Shown here: positions 8,108-16,854 of the stretch, one piece after another
How the letters are laid out: each line of letters starts with the position of its first letter
How positions within the stretch are numbered: position 1 is the stretch's first letter
Assembly: GCA_018260425.1 (NCBI GenBank)
Contig: JAGLBD010000010.1
Span: 1-61,927 of the forward strand
Origin: Pseudogulbenkiania sp.
GTDB taxonomy: Bacteria; Pseudomonadota; Gammaproteobacteria; Burkholderiales; Chromobacteriaceae
DNA length: 61,927 nt
Direction: 5' to 3'
The notes under the pieces: model-generated
Told to the model about the DNA's origin: nothing
Seen by the model: only the letters and a program-made list of their open reading frames with translations
Database searches by the model: none
Translations under genes and position numbers: made by a program

Positions 8108-8147
8108 ACAAAAACACACCGCGCTGGCCTTCGTGGCAAGCGCGGTG
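8108..8147 (-). terminator. Terminator for the TrhA-like gene
   Basis: Stem CACCGCGCT/AGCGCGGTG with an inner GCC-TTCG-TGGC loop. On the minus strand it is followed by TGTTTTTG, fitting a terminator for the minus-strand gene ending at 8184; it could also serve the convergent HD-GYP gene. Confidence 0.6.
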
Positions 8148-8183
8148 GATCAACGAATATGACGTGCTCAAACCAAGCGGAGC

Positions 8184-8801
8184 TCAAGCAACGTAGAGCA
8201 GCACCGAAAGAAACTGGCAGACACTGCCGCCCAGCACAAACAAGTGCCAGATGCCGTGACCATGGCGAATCTTTTCATCATTGATGAACCAGTAGATCCC
8301 CACGCTGTACAGCACCCCGCCCAACGCCAGCCAGAACAGTCCGCCAGCCGGTAGCCGTTCGATCAACGGCACAATCGCGATCAACACCAGCCAGCCCATC
8401 AACACGTACAGGATCATCGACAACAGCCGGGTGCGTCGCCCCAGCGTCAATTCCTGAATAATCCCGAATGCCGCCAGACCCCAGCTCAAGCCAAACAAGG
8501 TCCATCCCCACGCACCGCGCAAGGTCACCAGACAAAACGGCGTATAACTCCCCGCGATCAGCAAGTAAATGGCCGAGTGGTCGCACTTTTGCAGGATGCT
8601 CTTGGCCCGTCCCTTGACGCTGTGATACAGGGTCGAGATGAAATACAGGATCACCAGCGTGCTGCCATACAAACTGAAACTGACGATTTTCCAGGGATCC
8701 CCCTGCATGCTCGCCATGGTCACCAGCGTGATCAATCCTGTTACTGCCAGTACCGAACCCACCAGATGCGAAACTCCATTGAAGCGCTCGCCGTGATACA
8801 T
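8184..8801 (-). CDS. trhA: Hemolysin III / TrhA (PAQR-like) membrane protein
   Basis: A 205-residue polytopic membrane protein of the hemolysin III (YqfA/TrhA) family. It starts with the usual GERFNGVSHLVGS element, has STLYHS in helix 3 and the conserved DHSAIYLLIAGSYTPF motif, and ends with HGHGIWHLFVL; these His/Asp/Ser positions form the presumed metal site of the wider PAQR fold. About seven helices are predicted. Homologues act in membrane energetics and fluidity; the hemolysin name is historical. GGGAG precedes the ATG. It is a single gene, with the adk terminator upstream. Confidence 0.85.
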   Translation of the reverse strand: MYHGERFNGVSHLVGSVLAVTGLITLVTMASMQGDPWKIVSFSLYGSTLVILYFISTLYHSVKGRAKSILQKCDHSAIYLLIAGSYTPFCLVTLRGAWGWTLFGLSWGLAAFGIIQELTLGRRTRLLSMILYVLMGWLVLIAIVPLIERLPAGGLFWLALGGVLYSVGIYWFINDEKIRHGHGIWHLFVLGGSVCQFLSVLLYVA

Positions 8802-8868
8802 GAAAAACTCCCGACACCTGCCAAAGCAGAATAGATGGCGACAAATCGTTGATTTTACAGAGGGCCAT

Positions 8869-8898
8869 GAAAAAAGGGCGGAAAAAAATTCCGCCCTT
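8869..8898 (-). terminator. Rho-independent terminator of the exbB-adk operon
   Basis: A 9-bp stem AAGGGCGGA/TCCGCCCTT (8873-8881 with 8890-8898) with an A/T-rich loop. On the minus strand it runs into TTTTT, placed about 30 bases after the adk stop. Confidence 0.85.
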
Positions 8899-8929
8899 GT
8901 TGCGAATCGTCAAATCATGCCACGGACGG

Positions 8930-10381
<1,452 letters not shown>

Positions 10382-10385
<4 letters not shown>

Positions 10386-10564
10386 TCCACCTCTTCCTCT
10401 GGCGGCAGTTCCCGCGCTTCGCTTTCCAGCATCATCGGAATGCCGTCGCGCACCGGATAGGCCAGACGGTCGGGTTTACAGATCAATTCCTGATTGCCCT
10501 TGTTGAAGACCAACGGGCCTTTGCACAGCGGGCACACCAGGATTTCGAGAAATTTAGCGTCCAT
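10382..10564 (-). CDS. Trm112 family protein
   Basis: A 60-residue protein of the Trm112/YcaR (UPF0434) family, with [18 protein letters not shown], the Cys pair C11-x2-C14, and [11 protein letters not shown] near the C-terminus. Trm112 proteins stabilise methyltransferases in eukaryotes and archaea; the bacterial role is unsettled. It overlaps lpxK by 11 bases and kdsB by 4, the usual place between those genes in proteobacteria. Only one Cys pair is present, so a full zinc site is unlikely. Confidence 0.9.
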
Positions 10565-11561
10565 GTCGTATCTTGAGTCGAGTGGTTATCCAGCCCGCCA
10601 AATCCGGCTCTACAACGGCCTGAACGGGCAATACCCATAGTCTAGCATGATTGAGGTGGCGTAACTTCACCGCGTCTTTGGCGGTCACCAGCACCACATC
10701 GGCGTCGGACGGGATATCGCCGGCACCAAAAGGATGGTGATCCGGAAACGCATGGGTCGCCGCCAGTTCGATGCCAAGTCCGCGCGCCGTCGCAAAAAAG
10801 CGTTCCGGATGACCGATCCCGGCCAAGGCCACCACCCGCTTGCCGGCAAAGGCCGCGGGTGTCGCACGCACCGAGGGGTCAGAGGCCAGATAGCAGTCTG
10901 ATGCCTGCAGCGTCATGGTGAAACAGGGTATGGCAGCAGGGAGCGGCACCCCGGCGATATCCGGGCCGTTCACCACCAGTGCATCGATGCGCTCCAGTCG
11001 CGACACCGGTTCGCGCAGCGGTCCATTGGGCAGCAAATGGCCGTTGCCGACGCCACGGGAACCCTCCATCACGACCAGTTCCAGATCCCGTGCCAGCCGG
11101 TAGTGCTGCAAGCCGTCGTCACTCAGGATCAGGTCCAGCCCGGGGTGGCGCTCGACCAGTTTCCGGGCAGCCGCCACCCGATCGCGTCCCACCACCACCG
11201 GAGCGCCACTGGCGGCCAGCAACAAGGGTTCGTCACCCACCAGTGAAGCCGGGGTTTCGGACGTCACCTCGCACGGCTCGCGATGCGTCCCGCCATAGCC
11301 GCGACTGACCAGCCCGACCTGGATGCCATGCTGTTGGAATGATTGGATCAGCGCCAGCGTCAACGGCGTCTTGCCGACTCCGCCCACATTGATGTTGCCG
11401 ATGATCACCACCGGGACGCCGGGGTGCTCAGACTTGGCGAAGCCCAGTCGATAACAGAGACGGCGCAGCGCGCTCAGCAGGGCAAATAGCAGCTCGAGCG
11501 GGGTAAGCACCAGACTCAACCCACGCTCCGGACGGTACCAGTGACGCTCGAGACGACTCAC
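10554..11561 (-). CDS. lpxK: Tetraacyldisaccharide 4'-kinase
   Basis: Phosphorylates the lipid A disaccharide at the 4' position at the inner face of the membrane. The 335-residue protein has an N-terminal hydrophobic and basic segment, the variant P-loop [12 protein letters not shown] (about residues 57-68), SRGYGG, the Walker B-like [12 protein letters not shown], and a late VTAKDAVK motif, in the order expected for LpxK. It overlaps exbD by 4 bases, and the Trm112-family gene overlaps its end. Confidence 0.96.
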   Translation of the reverse strand: MSRLERHWYRPERGLSLVLTPLELLFALLSALRRLCYRLGFAKSEHPGVPVVIIGNINVGGVGKTPLTLALIQSFQQHGIQVGLVSRGYGGTHREPCEVTSETPASLVGDEPLLLAASGAPVVVGRDRVAAARKLVERHPGLDLILSDDGLQHYRLARDLELVVMEGSRGVGNGHLLPNGPLREPVSRLERIDALVVNGPDIAGVPLPAAIPCFTMTLQASDCYLASDPSVRATPAAFAGKRVVALAGIGHPERFFATARGLGIELAATHAFPDHHPFGAGDIPSDADVVLVTAKDAVKLRHLNHARLWVLPVQAVVEPDLAGWITTRLKIRHGR

Positions 11562-11977
11562 CGGGACACAGCCCGGGTGGCAAAGGTCAACTGGGTGAGT
11601 CCGGCGGCCCGGGCGGCTTCCATCACATCCACGACCGACTGGTGAGTGGCACGGGCATCGGCATCGATCGTCACCACCGTATCGTTCTTGCCGGCCGCGG
11701 CGGCGGCCAGTGCCCGGGTCAGTGCGTCGGCATTACCGGCAGGTACCGGAACAGTGCCGACCTTGATGTGCCCATCGCTGGACACTTGCACCGTAACGGC
11801 ATTTTCCTTGGCCTGCACCGCCTGACTACCACCGGTCGGCAAATTCACTTCCAGCTCGGAGACATGCGAATACGAGGTGGTCACCATCAGGAAGATCAGA
11901 ATGACCAACAACACGTCGATCAATGGAATGAAGTTGATCTCGGGTTCATCCCGCATGCGCCCGCGACGAAAATTCAT
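11558..11977 (-). CDS. exbD: ExbD/TolR family transporter subunit
   Basis: A 139-residue inner-membrane protein. A short cytoplasmic N-terminus with EPEINFIPLIDVLLVILIFL contains the transmembrane helix and the proton-pathway Asp (D21), followed by a periplasmic domain. It works with the adjacent ExbB as a proton-driven motor that energises TonB, or possibly lipid transport. It starts 9 bases after exbB stops and its end overlaps lpxK. No tonB gene is in the window, so a lipid-related role linked to lpxK remains possible. Confidence 0.92.
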   Translation of the reverse strand: MNFRRGRMRDEPEINFIPLIDVLLVILIFLMVTTSYSHVSELEVNLPTGGSQAVQAKENAVTVQVSSDGHIKVGTVPVPAGNADALTRALAAAAAGKNDTVVTIDADARATHQSVVDVMEAARAAGLTQLTFATRAVSR

Positions 11978-11986
11978 GATGGCTCC

Positions 11987-12604
11987 TCAGGCTTGCGACG
12001 AGTCGCGCTGGCCATCCACGACTTCAACCAGCTTGACGGCCTGCGACTCCATATCGATCAGCAGGCTATCGACACGGGAGCGGAAGTGCCGATAGAAAAT
12101 CATGCTGGGAATGGCCACGATCAAGCCGAAGGCAGTGTTGTACAGCGCGACAGAAATGCCATGCGCCAACTGGTGAGGATTGCCCCCCGTCGGCCCTTGC
12201 GCACCGAACAGTTCGATCATGCCCACCACCGTACCCAGCAGCCCCAGCAAGGGCGCCATGGCGGCAACCGTTCCGAGCGTGGTCAGAAAGCGCTCCAGGG
12301 CATGGGCGACAACCCGGCCCTCATCCTCGATGGCATCTTTCATGACATCGCGCGAATGTCCCGCGTTGCGCAGGCCGGCCGCCAGAATACGTCCCAGCGG
12401 CGAATGGTCGGCCAGACCCGTGATAAAGGGATCATGGGCTCCTTGACGCTTCCAGGCCGACAGCGTGTCTTTCAGCAGTCCCTCCGGGGCAATACTGGCA
12501 GAACGCAGGGTGAACAGACGTTCCAGAATAATAGCCAGGGAAATGACCGAGGCGGCGATAATGGTCCAGATGGGCCAGCCGGCTGCTTCAATAATCGACC
12601 ACAC
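11987..12604 (-). CDS. exbB: MotA/TolQ/ExbB proton channel family protein
   Basis: A 205-residue membrane protein with three helices and the MotA/TolQ/ExbB core (LLGLLGTVVGMIELF, then ALYNTAFGLIVAIPSMIFY). The GTG at 12604 (VWSIIEAAGWPIW) is chosen because GGGAG lies just upstream and the first helix begins at once; an ATG at 12688 would add 28 residues unlike the family. It partners the next gene, exbD, and heads the six-gene minus-strand operon. Confidence 0.92.
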   Translation of the reverse strand: MWSIIEAAGWPIWTIIAASVISLAIILERLFTLRSASIAPEGLLKDTLSAWKRQGAHDPFITGLADHSPLGRILAAGLRNAGHSRDVMKDAIEDEGRVVAHALERFLTTLGTVAAMAPLLGLLGTVVGMIELFGAQGPTGGNPHQLAHGISVALYNTAFGLIVAIPSMIFYRHFRSRVDSLLIDMESQAVKLVEVVDGQRDSSQA

Positions 12605-13019
12605 GCGACAAACTCCCACTGTTTCGTAAAGGACTGACTTTAACTTTTCAGACCAAGGCGGGCAAGTTCGGAACGCAATCCAGCGCAACGCAAGGCACGA
12701 TTCATGCTATCTTCTTCGCGGTTGGCAGAATCGAATTTCACCTCCCGTCTCAGGACAATCACGCTAAGCCATGATTTTCAAAGGAAATGACAGTCCATCC
12801 ACAAAACCAGTGGATAACTCTGTGGACAACTTTGTGGATTGCGCGCGCCAAGCCCGCCCCGACACGCTTCGCGCTGAATTGCCCGCTGAATGGGCCAAAC
12901 CTGCAAACCCTTGATTTTATTGACTTCGCCGCCTTTTGCCGAGGGTAGGACATTGGAAATTGTCCGACAATCGATCGGCTAGCAAAATACGGCTTCAGAC
13001 TGTGGATGACTTGACAACC
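12605..13019. promoter_or_regulatory. 415-bp divergent intergenic region between exbB and xseA
   Basis: No gene is supported here: open frames on either strand show no family signature or binding site. The region must hold the promoters of both the exbB operon (minus) and xseA (plus). Its one clear structure is the cluster of DnaA-box-like sequences at 12794-12841, listed separately. Confidence 0.7.
12794..12841. promoter_or_regulatory. Cluster of DnaA-box-like sequences
   Basis: Relative to TGTGGATAA: AGTGGATAA at 12810-12818 (one mismatch), TGTGGACAA at 12821-12829 (one mismatch), TGTGGATTG at 12833-12841 (two mismatches), and an inverted CCATCCACA at 12794-12802 (two mismatches). The three direct boxes are spaced by 2-3 bases. 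It may be a DnaA-binding control site for xseA or exbB. dnaA, dnaN, gidA and an AT-rich unwinding element are not nearby, so I do not call an origin. Confidence 0.5.
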
Positions 13020-14375
13020 ATGTTTTTTGATGCATCCCGTGACGACGTCATCAGCGTCACAACTCTCAACCGTATGGCGCGGGATTTGCTCGAGCGCGGA
13101 CTGCCGCCGGTATGGATCGGTGGCGAGATATCCAATTTGACGCTGGCGGCTTCCGGGCATGGTTATTTTTCGCTGAAAGACGGCAGCGCGCAGATCCGCT
13201 GCGTACTATTCCGCCACAAACGGGCCCAGCTCGGATTCAACCTCGCCGAAGGCATGCAGGTCGAATTGCGCGGCACCGTGACACTCTACGAAGCGCGTGG
13301 CGACTATCAGATCACGGTCGACACCATGCGGCAGGCCGGCCTTGGCCGCCTCTATGAAGCCTTTGAAAAACTCAAGGCAAAACTGGCGGCGGAAGGCCTG
13401 TTCGACGAGTCAGGCAAACGCCCCCTGCCACCCCACCCCCGCACCATCGGCATTGTCACCTCTCCGGCGGCCGCCGCACTGCGGGACGTGGTCAGCACCC
13501 TGAAACGCCGCATGCCCTCCATCCAGCTCATCCTGTACCCGACACCGGTACAGGGAGACGGTTCGGCACGCCAGATCGAAGCGGCGATCCGCGCCGCCAG
13601 TGCCCGTCGCGAAATCGATGTGCTGATCGTCTGCCGCGGCGGGGGCAGCATCGAAGACCTCTGGTCATTCAATGAAGAGTGCGTGGCACGGGCCATTGCC
13701 GACTCTCCGGTGCCAGTGGTAAGCGGGGTCGGACACGAGACCGACTTCACCATCGCCGACTTTGTCGCCGACCGCCGTGCACCGACCCCCACCGCGGCGG
13801 CCGAACTGGTGTCGCCCAGTCGCGAGCAGTTGCAGAATACCCTGGAGATGACCCGGCGCCATCTTTACCGGGCACTGGCCCGGCAGTTGACCGACAAATC
13901 ACAGCAGCTGGATTTTCTGGCACGCAGGCTGGTTCACCCGGGAGAACGACTGGCACGGCAACGGGCAAAACTTGCCGAGGCGCAGTCACGGCTGTTGCGG
14001 CAGGGTCGTGAAATGATTATTCGCCGCCAATGGGCTCTCGATCTGACCCGGGCACGGCTGTTGCGCAGAATGCCCGAGCCGCGCGAACATGCCAATCGTC
14101 TGGCCAATGCCGCAGCCGCGCTGGAACGCGCCATGCACGGAATCACCGACTCGCGGGCAAACCATCTGGCCCGGCTGGCCGGCACGCTGGAAGCGTTGAA
14201 TCCCGATGCCGTGCTGGCACGGGGCTATGCGATTGTGGAAAACGGCGCAGGCCATGCCGTGCTGGCGCCGAACGAGCTGCAGGAAGGCGAGACGGTGACC
14301 TTGCGGCTGGCACAAGGCAGCACCCACGCCGTGGTGCATCACCCTGCCGGCGTTCAGCCGGAACTGCCGTTTTGA
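13020..14375 (+). CDS. xseA: Exodeoxyribonuclease VII large subunit
   Basis: The catalytic subunit of ExoVII, which degrades single-stranded DNA with XseB. The ATG at 13020 (MFFDASRDDVISVTTLN) is preferred over 12936, since the family starts with this ISVTTLN-like element. The 451-residue order is an OB-fold (VWIGGEISNLTLAASGHGYFSLKD), the catalytic domain with GIVTSPAAAALRDV, the RGGGSIEDLWSFN motif and SGVGHETDFTIADFVADRRAPTPTAAAEL, a long coiled coil, and a C-terminal segment with LARGYAIV. xseB is not in the window. Confidence 0.96.
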   Translation: MFFDASRDDVISVTTLNRMARDLLERGLPPVWIGGEISNLTLAASGHGYFSLKDGSAQIRCVLFRHKRAQLGFNLAEGMQVELRGTVTLYEARGDYQITVDTMRQAGLGRLYEAFEKLKAKLAAEGLFDESGKRPLPPHPRTIGIVTSPAAAALRDVVSTLKRRMPSIQLILYPTPVQGDGSARQIEAAIRAASARREIDVLIVCRGGGSIEDLWSFNEECVARAIADSPVPVVSGVGHETDFTIADFVADRRAPTPTAAAELVSPSREQLQNTLEMTRRHLYRALARQLTDKSQQLDFLARRLVHPGERLARQRAKLAEAQSRLLRQGREMIIRRQWALDLTRARLLRRMPEPREHANRLANAAAALERAMHGITDSRANHLARLAGTLEALNPDAVLARGYAIVENGAGHAVLAPNELQEGETVTLRLAQGSTHAVVHHPAGVQPELPF

Positions 14376-14381
14376 ATTCAT

Positions 14382-14395
14382 TTGACATGGATCAA
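14382..14395. promoter_or_regulatory. FNR/ANR-like box
   Basis: TTGAC-ATGG-ATCAA matches the FNR consensus TTGAT-N4-ATCAA in 9 of 10 defined positions. It lies 6 bases after the xseA stop and about 50 bases before the DUF4442 gene, so oxygen-responsive control of that gene is possible. Confidence 0.5.
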
Positions 14396-14408
14396 ACTCT
14401 TCGGAGAA

Positions 14409-14438
14409 GATGCTTTCAAACACCCGTTTGAAAGCATC
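14409..14438 (+). promoter_or_regulatory. Perfect 13-bp hairpin immediately before the DUF4442 start codon
   Basis: GATGCTTTCAAAC and GTTTGAAAGCATC form an uninterrupted 13-bp stem with a 4-nt loop (ACCC). It ends 5 bases before the ATG, so the right arm occupies the ribosome-binding region, where no Shine-Dalgarno is visible. It has no T-run and is a poor terminator; it may be a translational control hairpin or an operator palindrome. Confidence 0.6.
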
Positions 14439-14443
14439 GACCC

Positions 14444-14899
14444 ATGAAAGTGACACCCCGCCTTGCCAAACTCCTCATCAACCTGTGGCCGCCCTTCCTC
14501 GGCGCAGGCATCCGGGTGCGCGAGATCAGCCCCGACTGGCGCCACATCAAGGTCACCCTGCGACTGGGCCTGACCAACCGCAACTATGTCGGCGTTCATT
14601 TCGGCGGCAGTCTGTATGCGATGACCGACCCGTTTTTCATGCTGATGCTGATTCAACGGCTGGGCAAAGACTACATTGTCTGGGACAAGGACGGCGCGAT
14701 TGACTATTTGAAACCGGGAAAGGGTACGGTCACCGCCGATTTTTCTCTTGATGAGGAACTTATCGGCGAGATCCTTGCCAAAACGGCCAACGGGGAAAAA
14801 TATCTGCCCAAGTTGACGGTCGACGTCAAGGACGCCTCCGGTGATGTGGTGGCACGGATCAGCAAGACCCTGCATATCCGCAAGAAAAAAGGCCGCTGA
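14444..14899 (+). CDS. DUF4442 domain protein (hotdog-fold, thioesterase-like)
   Basis: 151 residues. The opening with NLWPPFLGAGIRV, the central NYVGVHFGGSLYAMTDPFFMLML and YIVWDKDGAIDYLKPGKG fit the DUF4442 hotdog-fold family, whose members resemble acyl-CoA thioesterases. The substrate is unknown. Its translation start follows directly after a 13-bp hairpin and an FNR-like box, so it may be a regulated single gene rather than part of the xseA operon. The stop overlaps the stem of the convergent arsR terminator. Confidence 0.8.
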   Translation: MKVTPRLAKLLINLWPPFLGAGIRVREISPDWRHIKVTLRLGLTNRNYVGVHFGGSLYAMTDPFFMLMLIQRLGKDYIVWDKDGAIDYLKPGKGTVTADFSLDEELIGEILAKTANGEKYLPKLTVDVKDASGDVVARISKTLHIRKKKGR

Positions 14900-14907
14900 G
14901 AGCGGCC
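14885..14907 (-). terminator. Rho-independent terminator of the ArsR-family gene
   Basis: On the minus strand GGCCGCT-CTC-AGCGGCC is followed by TTTTTT. It overlaps the last codons of the convergent DUF4442 gene. On the plus strand only TTCC follows, so it works mainly for arsR. Confidence 0.85.
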
Positions 14908-14932
14908 TTCCGGTCCTGCCGGCGGCGGGCGA

Positions 14933-15253
14933 TCACTCACCGAAGCCGCAGAAAACTTCGCGCATCATTCGAAGAACTTCAAGGGTACGAAGATCCCCGA
15001 CCCGGTAGAACACCTTGTTGGCGTCCTTGCGGGTGCGCAATACTCCTTTGTCTCGCATGATCGCCAGATGTTGGGAAATGTTACTTTGTGACGTACCCAC
15101 TTTTTCCACGATATCCTGGACGCTGACTTCCTTGTCGCCAAGAACGGAAATTATTTTCAGCCTGAGTGGGTGCGACATCGCCTTCATCGCCCGCGAGGTC
15201 TGCTCGATCTGCTCTTCATTGAACAGCAAAGCGTCACTCCTAAAGCTAGTCAT
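14933..15253 (-). CDS. ArsR/SmtB family winged-helix regulator
   Basis: 106 residues from the ATG at 15253; an upstream in-frame start at 15304 would overlap the promoter. It has the ArsR signature AMSHPLRLKIISVL, then VQDIVEKVGTSQSNISQHLAIMRDKGVLRTRKDANKVFYRV, the recognition helix and wing. The metal-binding Cys motif ELCVCDL in helix 3 is absent (EVSVQDI); a single Cys lies near the C-terminus. The signal is therefore unknown and need not be a metal. It is divergent from gpmI, which it may regulate along with itself. Confidence 0.88.
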   Translation of the reverse strand: MTSFRSDALLFNEEQIEQTSRAMKAMSHPLRLKIISVLGDKEVSVQDIVEKVGTSQSNISQHLAIMRDKGVLRTRKDANKVFYRVGDLRTLEVLRMMREVFCGFGE

Positions 15254-15275
15254 TATTATGTATCTTTGGGGTACA

Positions 15276-15304
15276 ATAGTATCGGTTCCCCCCGTTATTA
15301 TCAA
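15276..15304 (-). promoter_or_regulatory. Sigma-70-type promoter for the ArsR-family gene
   Basis: On the minus strand TTGATA (15304-15299), 17 bases, TACTAT (15281-15276), then about 22 bases to the ATG at 15253. It lies in the 80-bp divergent region shared with gpmI, where autoregulation could also affect gpmI. Confidence 0.6.
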
Positions 15305-15333
15305 GAATTTCTAATATTCTGATTGCAAAAAAC

Positions 15334-16854
15334 ATGAACAAACCGACAAAGGCGCTACTGTTGATACTGGACGGGTTCGGCTACCGGACAGACGGTGAAG
15401 ACAATGCCATACTGCACGCGAAAAAACCCCACCTCGATGCCCTGTTTGCCAGTCCCTCCTTTGGCACCCTGAACGCCTCGGAAGGATTCGTCGGTTTGCC
15501 GGGTGGCCAGTTCGGTAATTCCGAAGTGGGCCACCTCAATATCGGTGCCGGCCGTATCGTCAGTCAGGACATCAGCCGCATCGACTGCGATCTTGAAAAC
15601 GGCGCCTTTGCCGCCAACCCGGAACTCCGCGCAGCGCTCGATGCCGCTCGCGGACATGCGCTGCATATCATGGGACTGCTGTCCGATGGCGGCGTGCACA
15701 GCCATGAAAACCATCTGCATGCCCTGATCCGTGCCGCCGAAGCGGCCGGAGTGGAATCGATTCTGGTACACGCCTTCCTCGACGGACGCGATACCCCGCC
15801 ACGCAGCGCCACCACCTACCTTGCCCGCCTCGACGCCGTGCTGGCCGATTGCCCCCATGCGCGACTGGCCACCGTCGGCGGCCGTTACTATGCCATGGAC
15901 CGGGACAAGCGCTGGGAGCGTGTCGCTCCGGCGGCCACCCTGCTGGTGGAAGGACGTTCCGACTACCATGCCGACACCGGCCTCGCCGCTTTGCAGGCGG
16001 CCTATGCGCGCGACGAGAATGACGAGTTCGTCAAACCGACACTGATCGGAGCACCGGCACCGATGCAGGATGGCGATGTGGCCATTTTCATGAACTTCCG
16101 TGCCGATCGCGCCCGCCAGTTGACCTCGGCGCTCACCCAAGCCGGCTTCGACGGTTTTGCACTGCGCCAACCGGCGTTCGGCCGCTTTGTCACGCTGACC
16201 TCCTATGGCGAAGACTATGCCGTACCGGTCGCCTATGCGCCGCAAAAGATCCGCAACGGCTTTGGTGAATACCTGGCGTCGCTGGGGCTGACCCAGCTGC
16301 GTATCGCGGAAACAGAAAAGTATCCGCATGTGACCTACTTCTTCAATGGCGGGGAAGAAACTCCCTACCCTGGCGAAGACCGCATTCTGGTGCCGTCGCC
16401 CAAAGTGGCCACCTACGATCTGCAACCGGAGATGAGTGCCAGCCAGGTGACCGAGCATATTCTCGCCGCCATCGCTTCGGACAAGTACGATGCCATCATC
16501 TGCAACTACGCCAACGGCGACATGGTTGGCCATACCGGCAACTTCGACGCCGCCGTCAAGGCCGTGGAAACCCTTGACGCCTGCGTGGGCAAATGTGTTG
16601 CGGCGATGCGGGCTGCCGGTGGCGAAGTCATCATTACCGCCGACCATGGCAACTGCGAAAACATGCAGGACACCGTGCACCACCAGCCGCATACCCAGCA
16701 TACCCTGAACCAGGTTCCCTTCATCTACGTCGGCCGGCCTGCACGTGTCAAGGCAGGCGGTTCGCTGCGCGACATCGCGCCATCGCTGCTGGCGATCATG
16801 GGACTGGAACAGCCTGACGACATGACCGGACACTCTTTGATCGACTTCTCGTGA
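15334..16854 (+). CDS. gpmI: 2,3-bisphosphoglycerate-independent phosphoglycerate mutase
   Basis: Interconverts 3- and 2-phosphoglycerate using two Mn ions and a phosphoserine. The 506-residue length is typical. Visible are the metal site LILDGFGYR, the catalytic Ser in FGNSEVGHLNIGAGR (S63), HAFLDGRDTPP, FRADRARQL, and the C-terminal metal ligands in CNYANGDMVGHTG and ITADHGNCE. It overlaps envC by 4 bases; gpmI-envC-ctpA is a conserved proteobacterial neighbourhood. Confidence 0.97.
   Translation: MNKPTKALLLILDGFGYRTDGEDNAILHAKKPHLDALFASPSFGTLNASEGFVGLPGGQFGNSEVGHLNIGAGRIVSQDISRIDCDLENGAFAANPELRAALDAARGHALHIMGLLSDGGVHSHENHLHALIRAAEAAGVESILVHAFLDGRDTPPRSATTYLARLDAVLADCPHARLATVGGRYYAMDRDKRWERVAPAATLLVEGRSDYHADTGLAALQAAYARDENDEFVKPTLIGAPAPMQDGDVAIFMNFRADRARQLTSALTQAGFDGFALRQPAFGRFVTLTSYGEDYAVPVAYAPQKIRNGFGEYLASLGLTQLRIAETEKYPHVTYFFNGGEETPYPGEDRILVPSPKVATYDLQPEMSASQVTEHILAAIASDKYDAIICNYANGDMVGHTGNFDAAVKAVETLDACVGKCVAAMRAAGGEVIITADHGNCENMQDTVHHQPHTQHTLNQVPFIYVGRPARVKAGGSLRDIAPSLLAIMGLEQPDDMTGHSLIDFS

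Noticed and set aside
12794-12841. Chromosomal replication origin
   Set aside because: DnaA-like boxes are present, but dnaA, dnaN, gidA, parAB and an AT-rich unwinding element are absent nearby.
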